A DNA stretch of 64,000 nt, taken from contig NZ_CP060414.2 of assembly GCF_014297595.2 (NCBI RefSeq), forward strand, positions 868,001 to 932,000. Direction: 5' to 3'. The notes under the pieces are model-generated. The model saw only the letters and a program-made list of their open reading frames with translations, was not told where the DNA came from and did no database searches. Source of the stretch: Neisseria musculi. Its GTDB lineage: Bacteria > Pseudomonadota > Gammaproteobacteria > Burkholderiales > Neisseriaceae. The position numbers and the translations under genes are program-made. Of this stretch, positions 46,838-57,240 are shown piece after piece (the stretch's first letter is position 1; the number at the start of each line of letters is the position of its first letter).

Positions 46838-47605
46838 ATGCCCCCCACTCCCGTTACCGTCACTTCCTACAATATGCACAAAGGCATGTCGGCGCTCAAC
46901 CGCAAAGTTCAGGTCGGCAGCATGGCCGAGGCTCTGCAAAGCCTCCATTCCGATATTCTGTTTTTGCAGGAAGTACAGGGCGAACACCGGGGGCGCTGTG
47001 CCAAACTGCCCGATTTTCCCCACCTGCCGCATTACGACATTATCAGCGAGCACCTTTCGTTTCACAGCAGCTACGGCAAAACCGCTGCCTTCCCCGAACG
47101 CCACCACGGCAACGCCATTCTCAGCCATATGCCCATCAACACCCGCCACAATCTCAATATCAGCGTCAATAAACTCGAGCAGCGCGGTGTGTTGCATTGC
47201 GAAATCTGGCCGGAAAACTGGAATGTACCGCTGGTGTGCCTGTGTGCCCACCTCAACCTGCGCGAGCCTGACCGCTTAAAGCAATATCGGGCGATTTTTG
47301 ATTACATCACCCGCCAAGTCGATCCCCAAAGCCCGCTGATTATCGCCGGCGACTTCAACGATTGGCGTTACAAATCCACCATTTTGCTTGGCAATGCACT
47401 GAATTTGCAGGAGGTGTTTGTAGATGAAAACGGCAAACGCCCCAAAACCTTTCCCTCATGCCTGCCCGTTTTAAGCCTCGACCGCATCTATACCCGCAAT
47501 CTCGAAGTGGTCGGCGCAAAAATCCACCGCAGCAGACAGTGGCAGCGGCTCTCCGACCATCTGCCCCTGAGTGTGAAAGTGCTGCCCCGCATCAAACAGC
47601 CGTAA
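46838..47605 (+). CDS. endonuclease/exonuclease/phosphatase (EEP) family protein
   Basis: This 255-residue enzyme has the EEP fold: VTSYNMHKGMSAL at the start, the metal-binding Glu in LFLQEVQGEHRGR, AHLNLREPDR with a conserved His, AGDFNDWRYKS and the final LSDHLPLSVKV. Substrates in this family include nucleic acids and phospholipids. Here they are unknown. The start MPPTPVTVTSYN at 46838 is chosen since the upstream in-frame extension crosses a likely promoter. Neisseria often carry this gene near a cardiolipin synthase gene, which is not seen. Confidence 0.9.
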   Translation: MPPTPVTVTSYNMHKGMSALNRKVQVGSMAEALQSLHSDILFLQEVQGEHRGRCAKLPDFPHLPHYDIISEHLSFHSSYGKTAAFPERHHGNAILSHMPINTRHNLNISVNKLEQRGVLHCEIWPENWNVPLVCLCAHLNLREPDRLKQYRAIFDYITRQVDPQSPLIIAGDFNDWRYKSTILLGNALNLQEVFVDENGKRPKTFPSCLPVLSLDRIYTRNLEVVGAKIHRSRQWQRLSDHLPLSVKVLPRIKQP

Positions 47606-47959
47606 CGTATCCGCATCCAGACCGGCCGTCAGAAACCTTTCAGACGGCCTTTATTGTTTGTCCGGTTCACCGAAACTGCTCCAAGCATGGTGAATCCGCT
47701 TAATTTGCGGTAAAAAGCAGCAAGTCGCAGACAATATGGCCCCCGATTCTGTTGCCGCCTGGGTTTTGCAAAACGATTCTCTCAGGCGGAGATGCAGCAA
47801 CGCCGTAACAGAAATCAAGTGGGTTTGCCATAGCAAAACAGACACAGCGAAACAGGCCGGCGCGGCCATGATTTTGAAGCGGGCGGGTTGCCTGCATCTT
47901 TGCCAACCATCATTAAAACCGCTATCCTTTCCCCTTTTTTACCTTTCCCGAAAACAACC
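47606..47959. other. spacer between EEP gene and tex
   Basis: An imperfect inverted DUS pair (GGCCGTCAGAAA / TTTCAGACGGCC) at about 47623-47648 probably terminates the EEP gene. A ~50-bp segment at 47855-47904 resembles one at 32908-32955. No gene is supported. Confidence 0.5.
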
Positions 47960-50254
47960 ATGAACATCACCCAAACCCTCGCCGCCGAACTCTCCGCCAC
48001 CGCCGCCCAAATTACCGCCGCCGTTGCCCTTTTAGACGAAGGCGCCACCGTGCCCTTTATCGCCCGCTACCGCAAAGAAGCCACCGGCGGGCTGGACGAT
48101 ACCCGGCTTCGCACGCTGCAAGAACGTCTCACCTACCTGCGCGAGCTTGAGGAACGCAAACAAACCGTATTAAAAAGCATAGCGGAGCAAGGCAAACTTT
48201 CAGACGGCCTCAAAGCGCAAATCGAAGCGGCCGACAACAAAACCGCGCTTGAAGATTTATACCTGCCCTACAAGCCCAAACGCCGCACCAAAGCGCAGAT
48301 TGCCCGCGAAAACGGCCTGCAACCGCTGGCCGATTCGCTGTTGGCAAACCCAGATCAAGACCCCGAAACCGCCGCGCAAGCCTATCTCAGTGGGCAGATT
48401 TCCGACAGCAAAGCCGCACTGGAGGGCGCGCGCGCCATTTTGATGGAACAATTCGCCGAAGATGCCGGGCTCATCGGCACGCTGCGCGAAAAACTGTGGC
48501 GCGAGGCCGAGATTCACGCGCAGGTGGTGGAAGGAAAAGAACAGGAAGGCCAAAAATTCGCCGACTATTTCGACCACCGCGAAGCCGTGCGCACCATGCC
48601 CGGCCACCGCGCGCTGGCAGTTTTGCGCGGCCGCAACGAAGGCATTCTGCAAGCGTCCCTGAAATACCGCCCCGACGACACCTCGATAACCGAACCCAGC
48701 GGCTACGAAAAAATCATCTGCAAACACTTCAATATCGAAGACCGCAACCACCCCGCCGACAAATGGCTGCGCGACACCGTGCGCCTTGCCTGGCGGGCGA
48801 AAATCTTTCTTTTGCTCGAAATCGAAGCCTTAGGCCGTCTGAAAGACAATGCCGATACCGATGCCATCACCGTGTTTGCCCGCAACCTCAAAGACCTGCT
48901 GCTGGCCGCGCCCGCCGGCCGCCTGCCCACGCTCGGCCTAGACCCCGGCTACCGCAACGGCGTGAAATGCGCGGTGGTGGGCGACACCGGCAAACTGCTG
49001 GACACCGCCATCGTTTATCTCCACCAAGAGAACAACATGCTGGCCGCGCTCGCCCGCCTGATCAAACAGCACGGCGTGAAACTGATTGCCATCGGCAACG
49101 GCACCGCAAGCCGCGAAACCGACAAAATCGCCGCCGAACTCGTGCGCGCGCTGCCCGAAGCGGGGCTGCACAAAATCATCGTTTCCGAAGCCGGCGCGTC
49201 TGTTTATTCCGCTTCAGAACTGGCGGCACGCGAGTTTCCCGATTTGGACGTTTCTCTGCGCGGCGCGGTATCCATCGCCCGCCGCCTGCAAGACCCGCTG
49301 GCCGAATTGGTGAAAATCGACCCCAAATCCATCGGAGTCGGCCAATACCAGCACGATGTCAATCAAGCGCAGCTTGCCAAATCGCTCGATGCCGTGGTGG
49401 AAGACTGCGTAAACGCAGTCGGCGTGGACGTAAACACCGCCTCCGCGCCGCTGCTCGCCCGCATCTCCGGCCTCAACCAAACGCTGGCGCAAAACATCGT
49501 TGCCTACCGCGATGAAAACGGCGCGTTTGCAAGCCGCAAAGCGCTTCTGAACGTGCCGCGCCTCGGCGAAAAAACCTTCGAGCAGGCCGCCGGCTTTCTG
49601 CGCATCAACGGCGGCAAAGAAGCGCTTGATGCCAGCGCCGTCCACCCCGAAGCCTACCCCGTGGTTGCCAAAATGCTCGCCGACCTCAACATCAGCGCCG
49701 CCGGCCTCATCGGCAACCGCGAAAAAATCAAACAAATCAAACCCGCCGCCTATACCACCGAACAATTCGGCCTGCCCACCATTATAGACATTCTCGCCGA
49801 ACTCGAAAAACCCGGCCGCGATCCGCGCGGCAAGTTTCAGACGGCCGCATTTGCCGAAGGCATCAACGAAATCAGCGATTTAAAACCCGGAATGATATTG
49901 GAAGGCGTGGTTTCCAACGTTGCCAACTTCGGCGCGTTTATCGACATCGGTGTACACCAAGACGGCCTGGTACACATCTCCGCGCTGGCCGATAAATTCG
50001 TGCAAGACCCGCGCGAAATTGTCAAAGCCGGCGATGTGGTGAAGGTGAAAGTGCTGGAAATCGATGCCCAGCGCAAACGCATCGCCTTAACCATGCGCTT
50101 AAATGACGAACCAGGCAGCGGCACGGCAAAAAACGCCGGGCCGTCTGAAAACAAACCGCAACGCACCGGCAACACAAAAGGCAAACCCCAGCGTCAGGAA
50201 AAAGCCCCCACCAATTCGGCCATGGCCGAGGCGTTTGCGAAGTTGAAACGGTAA
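47960..50254 (+). CDS. tex: Tex transcription accessory protein (S1 RNA-binding)
   Basis: This 764-residue nucleic-acid-binding protein has the full Tex architecture. An N-terminal helical part carries [18 protein letters not shown] central YqgF/RNase-H-like domain follows with [16 protein letters not shown] and [15 protein letters not shown] text, then [13 protein letters not shown], helix-hairpin-helix motifs ([20 protein letters not shown]) and a C-terminal S1 domain ([21 protein letters not shown]). It supports transcription and toxin expression in some species. The start [12 protein letters not shown] at 47960 fits. The tail is Lys/Pro-rich. Confidence 0.95.
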   Translation: MNITQTLAAELSATAAQITAAVALLDEGATVPFIARYRKEATGGLDDTRLRTLQERLTYLRELEERKQTVLKSIAEQGKLSDGLKAQIEAADNKTALEDLYLPYKPKRRTKAQIARENGLQPLADSLLANPDQDPETAAQAYLSGQISDSKAALEGARAILMEQFAEDAGLIGTLREKLWREAEIHAQVVEGKEQEGQKFADYFDHREAVRTMPGHRALAVLRGRNEGILQASLKYRPDDTSITEPSGYEKIICKHFNIEDRNHPADKWLRDTVRLAWRAKIFLLLEIEALGRLKDNADTDAITVFARNLKDLLLAAPAGRLPTLGLDPGYRNGVKCAVVGDTGKLLDTAIVYLHQENNMLAALARLIKQHGVKLIAIGNGTASRETDKIAAELVRALPEAGLHKIIVSEAGASVYSASELAAREFPDLDVSLRGAVSIARRLQDPLAELVKIDPKSIGVGQYQHDVNQAQLAKSLDAVVEDCVNAVGVDVNTASAPLLARISGLNQTLAQNIVAYRDENGAFASRKALLNVPRLGEKTFEQAAGFLRINGGKEALDASAVHPEAYPVVAKMLADLNISAAGLIGNREKIKQIKPAAYTTEQFGLPTIIDILAELEKPGRDPRGKFQTAAFAEGINEISDLKPGMILEGVVSNVANFGAFIDIGVHQDGLVHISALADKFVQDPREIVKAGDVVKVKVLEIDAQRKRIALTMRLNDEPGSGTAKNAGPSENKPQRTGNTKGKPQRQEKAPTNSAMAEAFAKLKR

Positions 50255-50291
50255 TCCATTTGTCGAAACCCTAATTTGAGATTCAAGCATC

Positions 50292-53200
50292 ATGATTACA
50301 CGAGAGAATCTTACAGATTTATTAAAACTGCTGGACTTTCAGCAACACGGAAAGATGTTTTCCAAAATCATAAACGGCCATGAACTCAAAGCCGATTTTG
50401 CCAATCAAAAACTTATTTATCCCGCAGGCATTACCGCCGAGCGCGAGACCAGCAAAAATTTCAGCCACAACGAAAACTTTGTCGTATTCGAGTGCGTGCA
50501 TAATCTTTTGCAAACAGGCTATAAGCCCGAACACATTACTCTTGAGCCCAAAACAGTCGGCGGACGAGAGGATACAAGTTTTTACTGCGACATTTTGATT
50601 AAAAACAACGATGGGGAAGAATATCTGCTTATTGAGTGTAAAACTACCGATGCCAAAGACAGCGAATTTGACAAGGCATGGAAACGTATGCAGAAAGACG
50701 GCGGTCAGCTTTTCAACTACTTCAACAGTTACCGCAAAGCGCAATACCTATGCCTGTACGCCGCCGATTGGGCAAACGGCGGAGTAGAACAGAGCTACCG
50801 TCTTGTTTCCATGAAAGACAACGAAAAATATCTGGAAAGCGACAATAGGTTGAAAAGTTACAAAAGCGTGCGCGAAGAAAGCGGCAGCAAAGCCGATTTT
50901 TTTCAAGTATGGCAGCAGACCTACCAGCTCGACTCCACCGAAAACAATCTGTTCGAATCCGCTCCGTTCCGCATCGGCACACGTCCGTTTGCCACCGCCG
51001 ATTTAAAAGAAGTGGACAGTCTTGCCATCCAGAAAAAATACCACCGCTTCGCCACCATTATGCGCCAGCACAACGTATCGGGGCGCGAAAACGCTTTCGA
51101 CAAGCTGGTCAATATCTTTTTGGCAAAAATCAAAGACGAAAGCGAAAACCCGAATAATTTAAAAGTCTATTGGAAAGGCGCGGCACAAGACAACTATTTT
51201 GACCTGCAAGACCGTCTGCAAGAGTTATATAAAAAAGGCATGGATGAATTTTTGGGCGAAGAAATCACCCACGTTACCAACAATGAAATCGAAGACGCTT
51301 TTGCCCTATTCAAAAACAAAAAAGACGAAACCAAGCGCACCATTTTAGAAAAATTCAAAGAAATCAAATATTACACCAACAACGACTTTGCCTTTCTCGA
51401 TGTACACAACCGCCCGCTGTTTTTCAAAAACGGCGCAATTCTAAAAGAAGTCGTGCAGATGCTGCAGGACATCAAACTTAAAACCGACGGCAGCGGGCAA
51501 AACCAGTTTTTAGGCGACTTATTCGAAGGCTTTCTTGATCAAGGCGTAAAACAAAGCGAAGGACAGTTTTTCACGCCCATGCCGATTGTACGTTTTCTCG
51601 TGTCGTCTTTACCTTTGGAAAATCTGATTAAAAACGGCGAAAGCGTGCCGAAAATGATTGATTACGCCTGTGGGTCAGGCCATTTTTTAAACGAATATGC
51701 CACACAAATCCGACCCATCATAAATCAATATAAAAACGCCGACCCCGCACCGTATTACGCTGCCGCCTACGGCATAGAAAAAGAATACCGCTTATCCAAA
51801 GTTGCCAAAGTATCTGCGTTTATGTACGGGCAGGACGGCATTAATATTGTGTACGGCGATGGCTTAACCGCACACAACGATATTCAAAACGGCGCATTTT
51901 CCGTACTTGTAGCCAATCCGCCTTACAGCGTCAAAGGTTTTTTAGACACGCTATCAGAAGAAGAGCGCGAAGCCTTCGCGCTATATCGGAATGTGAAAGA
52001 AACCGATAAATTCAATGCCATTGAAACCTTTTTTATCGAACGCGCTGCCCAGCTTTTGCAGCAAGGCGGAGTGGCGGCGATTATTCTGCCGTCTTCGGTG
52101 CTCAGCAATGACAAAATCTACATCAAAGCCCGTGAAATCTTATTGCAGCGGTTTGATATTGTCGCCATTGCCGAATTCGGTTCTAGTACATTCGGCAAAA
52201 CACCTACAAACACTGTAACCTTGTTTTTACGCCGCAAAGGCAATGCTCCCAGCTTGGCCGAACATTATCAAAACCGCGTGGACTCTTGGTTTGACGGCGA
52301 CAACGAAGCCGACGGACTGTTTGAAGACAGTGATTTGCTTGTTCGCTATTATAATCATTGCGGCATCGATGAGAGCGAATATCTGGATTTCCTGAAAAGC
52401 AAAAAGCTGCCTGAAAACGGCATTTTTGCCGACTACCGCGCCGAATACGAAAAAAGCGGCGACTGGAAAGCCATGCAGAAAAAACGCGATTTCAAAAGGA
52501 AAAGTACAGATGAAAAACAAGCCGAATTTGAAAAACGCGCTTTTGACTTCGCCGCTGAAATCGAAAAAGACAAACTGCGCTACTTTATGCTTGCCGCAGC
52601 GAACCCTCAGCCCGTTTTGATTATCAAAAGCCCAAGCGAAAGCAAAGCCGCCAAAACCTTTCTCGGCTATGAATGGAGCACGCGCAAAGGCAGCGAAGGT
52701 ATCCGATATATCGGCAGCAGCGAAACAGAAAACGAAGACGAAGACAATCCCAACCGCAACCAAGGCATCTTCAAAATGCAAACCCCGCTGTTCAACCCCA
52801 ATGATTTGGCAGACAGCGGTAAGCTCAATCATTTAATCAGGCACAATTTTCAGACGGCCTTAACGCAAAAGCAGCCTGAAATTCCCGAACACCTGAAAAT
52901 ATTTGCCAGCCTGCGCCCGCTCCATGAAATGTTAGATTTTTCGCGCACCAAATTTGATAAGGCTATCCAGACGGCTTTGGCAGAGAAAGTAAAGATTGTG
53001 AGTAAGTATCCGTTGGTAAAACTGAAAGATTTGGCAGATGTTTATCGCGGCGTAACATATGCCAAAACAGAGCAATTACAGGAAAAGACAAGCAAAATTA
53101 TTTTGCCTGCCGACAATATCACGTTAGATGGACGCTTGGAAATTAACAAAGAAATCTATTTATTGGAAAGTAAAGAGTTAGATGGCGACAAACGATTGAA

Positions 53201-54158
53201 GAAAAATGATATTTTTATCTGTTTTTCAAGTGGTAGTGAAAAGCACATTGGCAAATTATGCTTGATTACGGAGGATACCAATTACTTCGCGGGAGGATTT
53301 ATGGGTATTTTGCGAGCAAGTGGAGAAGTATTGCCTCAATACCTATTTAATGTATTAAATTTGGATGATATGAGAAATCAGGTTCGTCAGCTAAGCAATG
53401 GTAGCAACATTAAAAATTTATCCAGTTCAATTGGCGAGCTAAAAGTTCCTAAACCACCCGAAGATGTTCAAAATCAAATCATCGCCGAATGCCAAAAAAT
53501 CGACCAGGAATACGAAAGCAGTCGTATGAGCATTGAAGCCTATCGCGCCAAAATCGCCCAAATATTCAGCGACTTGGAAGTGATGGCGCAAACTCAATCG
53601 GGGGGGGTAAAACTATTTAAAATCAAAGATTTATTAAAAATATATCCTCAAAAAATTGATCCAGCTCAACATCCCGGACAAGGTATCTATATTGGTTTGG
53701 AAAATATTGAACCGCACACAGGCAAGCTGACGGGTGAATATCTACACGAATATTCGCTTATTAAAAGCGTTAAAAATAAATTTTCCATCAGAGAAATCTT
53801 ATTTGGCAAACTGCGTCCCAATTTGAACAAGGTATGGCTTTCAGATTGTGAGGGAATTTGTTCAACTGATATTTTGGTACTTCAAGCCAAGAATTCAACA
53901 CAAACTGTTTTGTTAAGCCATTATTTACGCAGCAAATCATTTAACGAAAAAGTATTAAAAACAGTATCAGGACAACAATTGCCGCGTACATCTTGGGAAG
54001 CCCTCAGCCATATTCAACTAGCACTACCTAATGAGTCTGAGCAAAAACAGATCTTGGCTAAAATCGCCGACTACGAAGCCGAAATCACCAAGCTGGAACA
54101 AAACCTGCAATCTCTGCCTGCCCGCAAACAGGCGGTACTGGAGAAATACCTAAATTAA
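50292..54158 (+). CDS. single-polypeptide restriction-methylation-specificity enzyme (type IIG-like)
   Basis: This 1288-residue fusion has an N-terminal PD-(D/E)xK-like nuclease with FYCDILIK (Asp100) and LLIECKTT (Glu115, Lys117). The central N6-adenine methylase has motif I MIDYACGSGHFL (456-466) and NPPY (542-545). The C-terminal half holds two HsdS-type target-recognition domains (about 940-1110 and 1140-1285) joined by helices (ECQKIDQEYESSRMSIEAYR). One chain thus does cutting, methylation and recognition. Composition is more AT-rich than neighbours. It lies 37 bp after tex and before three pseudogenes. No separate modification gene is needed. Confidence 0.88.
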   Translation: MITRENLTDLLKLLDFQQHGKMFSKIINGHELKADFANQKLIYPAGITAERETSKNFSHNENFVVFECVHNLLQTGYKPEHITLEPKTVGGREDTSFYCDILIKNNDGEEYLLIECKTTDAKDSEFDKAWKRMQKDGGQLFNYFNSYRKAQYLCLYAADWANGGVEQSYRLVSMKDNEKYLESDNRLKSYKSVREESGSKADFFQVWQQTYQLDSTENNLFESAPFRIGTRPFATADLKEVDSLAIQKKYHRFATIMRQHNVSGRENAFDKLVNIFLAKIKDESENPNNLKVYWKGAAQDNYFDLQDRLQELYKKGMDEFLGEEITHVTNNEIEDAFALFKNKKDETKRTILEKFKEIKYYTNNDFAFLDVHNRPLFFKNGAILKEVVQMLQDIKLKTDGSGQNQFLGDLFEGFLDQGVKQSEGQFFTPMPIVRFLVSSLPLENLIKNGESVPKMIDYACGSGHFLNEYATQIRPIINQYKNADPAPYYAAAYGIEKEYRLSKVAKVSAFMYGQDGINIVYGDGLTAHNDIQNGAFSVLVANPPYSVKGFLDTLSEEEREAFALYRNVKETDKFNAIETFFIERAAQLLQQGGVAAIILPSSVLSNDKIYIKAREILLQRFDIVAIAEFGSSTFGKTPTNTVTLFLRRKGNAPSLAEHYQNRVDSWFDGDNEADGLFEDSDLLVRYYNHCGIDESEYLDFLKSKKLPENGIFADYRAEYEKSGDWKAMQKKRDFKRKSTDEKQAEFEKRAFDFAAEIEKDKLRYFMLAAANPQPVLIIKSPSESKAAKTFLGYEWSTRKGSEGIRYIGSSETENEDEDNPNRNQGIFKMQTPLFNPNDLADSGKLNHLIRHNFQTALTQKQPEIPEHLKIFASLRPLHEMLDFSRTKFDKAIQTALAEKVKIVSKYPLVKLKDLADVYRGVTYAKTEQLQEKTSKIILPADNITLDGRLEINKEIYLLESKELDGDKRLKKNDIFICFSSGSEKHIGKLCLITEDTNYFAGGFMGILRASGEVLPQYLFNVLNLDDMRNQVRQLSNGSNIKNLSSSIGELKVPKPPEDVQNQIIAECQKIDQEYESSRMSIEAYRAKIAQIFSDLEVMAQTQSGGVKLFKIKDLLKIYPQKIDPAQHPGQGIYIGLENIEPHTGKLTGEYLHEYSLIKSVKNKFSIREILFGKLRPNLNKVWLSDCEGICSTDILVLQAKNSTQTVLLSHYLRSKSFNEKVLKTVSGQQLPRTSWEALSHIQLALPNESEQKQILAKIADYEAEITKLEQNLQSLPARKQAVLEKYLN

Positions 54159-54163
54159 CCTTC

Positions 54164-54175
54164 AGGCAGCTTGAA
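54164..54175 (+). repeat. DUS-like sequence close to the Kingella dialect
   Basis: AGGCAGCTTGAA differs by one base from AGGCAGCCTGAA, the DUS form known from Kingella. It lies 6 bp past the R-M gene stop. A local AG-dialect DUS follows at 54189. Confidence 0.5.
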
Positions 54176-54291
54176 AATCCGCCTGAAATAGGCCGTCTGA
54201 AAAAGGAAAACATGTCATAATCAGACAACCTATTTAATTGCGTTGCGTTATAAAATGCAGATTCAATCCATTAATAAAACGATGAGACAAA

Positions 54292-55178
54292 ATGATGCCC
54301 AAATTATCCCAAACACAAAAAGTCATCAGGTTTTTGCAGGAAAACGCGCCGCAAAGATTTACCGCACGGCAAATTGCAGAAGCGCTTGCCGCGCAATATC
54401 CTGACGATTACCGCAATAAAAAAGCCGCTTTTGCAGACGAAAAAAATTTATCGGGCAAGTCGCCTCGGAAATCGGTTCGCAAAAAAACAGCATCATCAAA
54501 GCCTGCCCCGATATTGTGATACAGGATAAACCGTTCCCGCGTTTGTATGGGTATCAGGCGGGCTCTGCTTTGGCGGCGGATAACGGTGCCGCAAGTTTTT
54601 CGGAGCGGGATCTGTATCCCAAATTAATGCAGTTTTTATCCGGCGATTTGAAACTGTATTGTTTGCGGATTGATGAAAAGCGTTCCAAAAACAACCGCGG
54701 CGCCAAAGGCAGCCAATGGCTGCACCCCGATATTGTGGCCATGCAGGCGATGGGCCGGCAGTGGCATGCAGATGTCCGCCAATGTGTGAAATCGGGTTCG
54801 GGGCAGAATGTGGCGTTGTGGTCGTTTGAAGTGAAGCCGGTATTGAACGGCGCGAATGTGCGGGAAAGTTTTTTCCAGGCGGTCAGCAATTCCGGCTGAG
54901 CCAATGAGGGCTATTTGGCAACCACTGCCGTTATGGGCGAACACACCGAAGCAGAATTGCGGATTTTATCGGCATTGCACGACATCGGCGTGATTGTGCT
55001 GAATATCGACAATCCGAGCGAAAGTGAAATTTTATTGCCGGCCAGGCGTAAAACACAAACCGATTGGCAATCGGTTAACCGCATTGTGGAACAAAATAAG
55101 GATTTTGAAACTTTTATCGAATATGTGGCAATTTATTATCAATCGGGAAAAATCGTTGAGAAAAATTGGAACAGATAG
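54292..55178 (+). pseudogene. HrgA/COG2958-like protein, frameshifted and with a nonsense codon
   Basis: Three plus-strand pieces make one protein. A start with LSQTQKVIRFLQENAPQRFT and ARQIAEALAAQYPDDY ends in the wrong frame near 54440. The correct continuation KFIGQVASEIGSQKNSIIKA leads to RLYGYQAG, LYPKLMQFLSGDLKLYCLRI, GSQWLHPDIVAMQAMG and FFQAVSNSG. A TGA at 54897-54899 replaces a conserved Trp, and then ANEGYLATTAVMGEHTEAEL continues to NWNR. The frame break is in an A(7) run; A(8) would restore it. The family is linked to restriction systems (hrgA replaces hpyIIIR in Helicobacter). Confidence 0.82.
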
Positions 55179-55408
55179 TGCTGATGGATTCTATCCAGTG
55201 TGTTCAAATGAGCATAACAGCTTACCGGCAGATATGCTGCTGTTGCGCGCGATTATAAAAACGGAAGCTACGCGGAATACGTTTTTCCCGCTTGAATTTT
55301 ATCTGCACAAAAATTGACCCGGCAACTTGACTTTCAAACGGCCTCGAACGCCATTGCCAGAAAAACCTTACAATACTGTGCTTGAAACTTTTCCGTTTCG
55401 AAGAATGA

Positions 55409-55891
55409 TTCCACCTGCCGCCCCGCCGTCTTTCTGTTGCGCCCATGATCGATTAGACTGATGCCTACTACCGCCATATGGCTCACCAAATCACCCGCCA
55501 CACTTGGCTTTACAGCGAAGTGATGCATGCCGGTACCGTTATCCACAGCGATAAAAACCATTTTTTAAGATTCAACGAAGGCGAACAGCCGGTAGCCCTT
55601 CAGCTAGGGCGGCAGCGAGTCGGCTGCTTTGGTGCAGGAGGCCAAAGCTGGCGAGGCCTACGGCTACAATGAAATCAACCTTAACTGCGGCTGCCCCAGC
55701 CTGTGCGTGCAAAATGCGCTTTCGGCGCTGGCTTGATGAACGAAACTGCGCTGGTAACCGACTGCCTCAATGCTATGCAGGATGCGGTGCAGATTCCCGT
55801 AACCGTTAAACACCGCATCGGCATCGGTCGCCAAAACGAATATGTGGTTGTGCTCGATTTTGTGGGTACGCTTTCTGTTCAGACGGCCTGA
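55409..55891 (+). pseudogene. dusA: tRNA-dihydrouridine synthase A remnant
   Basis: Plus-strand text LPPRRLSVAPMID, then a TAG where DusA has a conserved Trp, then TDAYYRHMAHQITRHTWLYS and VIHSDKNHFLRFNEGEQPVA is the N-terminal third of DusA. Frame changes follow (near 55615 and 55700), with [18 protein letters not shown] and [20 protein letters not shown] still readable, then VTVKHRIGIGRQNEYVVVLD. The 3' two-thirds are missing. No start codon is in frame. Confidence 0.85.
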
Positions 55892-56569
55892 AAATATTGC
55901 CGTTCAACTGTTCAGCCAATCTTTCGCCAGCAGCGGGCGTTTGGATGCGGAATATTACCAACCCAAGTTTGACCGCCTGCTTGCCCATATCCGCAAACAA
56001 AAATACGCCTGCTTGGGCGATTTGGCTGATTTGTCCAAATCGGTTGAACCGGGCTCTGAAGCTTACCGTGATGAAGGCATACCGTTTGTTCGTGTAGCGG
56101 ATTTATCTGGATTTGGTATTGCCCCGACAGATAAATTTTTAAACCCTGAAAACTTTCATAATGTTATCCGCCCCCAAAAGATACCGTATTGTTAAGCAAA
56201 GACGGCACGGTCGGCATCGCTTACCGTGTGCCGCAGAATATGAATGTGATTACTTCGGGCGCAATTGTGTATCTGAATATCAAACCGCAATATCGCGAAA
56301 CCCTGCTGCCCGATTGTCTGGCTTTGGTATTAAATTCGCCCGCAGTCCGTTTGCAGGTAGAACGCGATGAAGGCGGCTTGATTATCCGGCATTGGAAGCC
56401 GTCTGAAATAAAAGAAGTTTTGATTTCCATACTGCCTTTATCCATGCAGAAACATATCAGCAATAAAGCGCAGCATAGTTTCATGCTGAAAAAGAAAAGT
56501 GAAAATTTGTTGGAAGAAGCCCAAAAGCGGGTAAAGCAAGAAATTGAAAATCAAGAAATGGAGATATAG
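55884..56569 (+). pseudogene. restriction specificity-subunit-like (HsdS/TRD) fragment
   Basis: The sequence LFSQSFASSGRLDAEYYQPK opens a target-recognition domain, followed by FVRVADLSGFGIAPTDKFL and, after a one-base loss in an A run near 56177, DTVLLSKDGTVGIAYRVPQN. It ends in the helical part with FMLKKKSENLLEEAQKRVKQ and a stop. These are features of HsdS or of the C-terminal half of type IIG enzymes. The 5' portion is absent, replaced by the dusA remnant and a DUS. It does not resemble the recognition halves of the gene at 50292 closely enough to be a copy. Confidence 0.78.
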
Positions 56570-56679
56570 AATATTGTTGAAGGGGCTTAGGAAGCAAAAT
56601 TAGCCCAAGGGTCGATTTCTCAGTATTTTAAGCAAGACTAATACAGATCATCATGCCTGTGATTGAAGCGAAATTAGGT

Positions 56680-57232
56680 TTCCTTTAAATGTAAATAAAA
56701 AGTCTGTTTCGGTACACCGTTAAATTTAACCAAGCGGTTTTTGGCATAACCCCAAAACAATTCGATGCCGTTAATGTGTTGCGCACCCCGGGCGAACTCG
56801 TCTACACCATGATGTACCCTGAAGTGCTTTTCACAGCCCATATCAACCAAGCCGTGATAGCCGCTTCGGTATAGACTTTGTCGTCCCGTTTTAAGATGCC
56901 GAAAACAATGGTTTTGCCTCCCTCTCCCCCGCCCGCCCTCGGATGCGTTTGGAGCCGAAGTAGGATTCGTCCAGTTCGACCACACCGGCAGAGGGAGTTT
57001 GCCGTTCACATTCAGCAGCCATACGGCAACGCAGTTTGAGAAACAGATATTGGCACTTTGGGTACTGATGCCGGTGAGTCTGGCGGTATCGGAAGCGGTC
57101 AAATCAAGTGTGAAAAGGCGCAGGATTTGACGGAATTTTGATTCGGTAATTTTACTGAACTTTTGGTATTTGTTTTTAATAGGTATATCAGAAGCTTAAC
57201 ATCATTTTTGCTGATTTTGCTTCGTAAGCCCC
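56680..57232 (-). mobile_element. degenerate IS1595-family copy with internal deletion
   Basis: It is nearly identical to the inverted copy at 45945-46545, but about 90 bp between GATAGCCG and CGGTATAGAC have been lost, which fuses two reading frames into one 142-residue frame ending HLKET. The outer end runs to AAGCCCC at 57232, where an 8-bp spacer leads to the next copy. Confidence 0.82.
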
Positions 57233-57240
57233 TAAAAATA

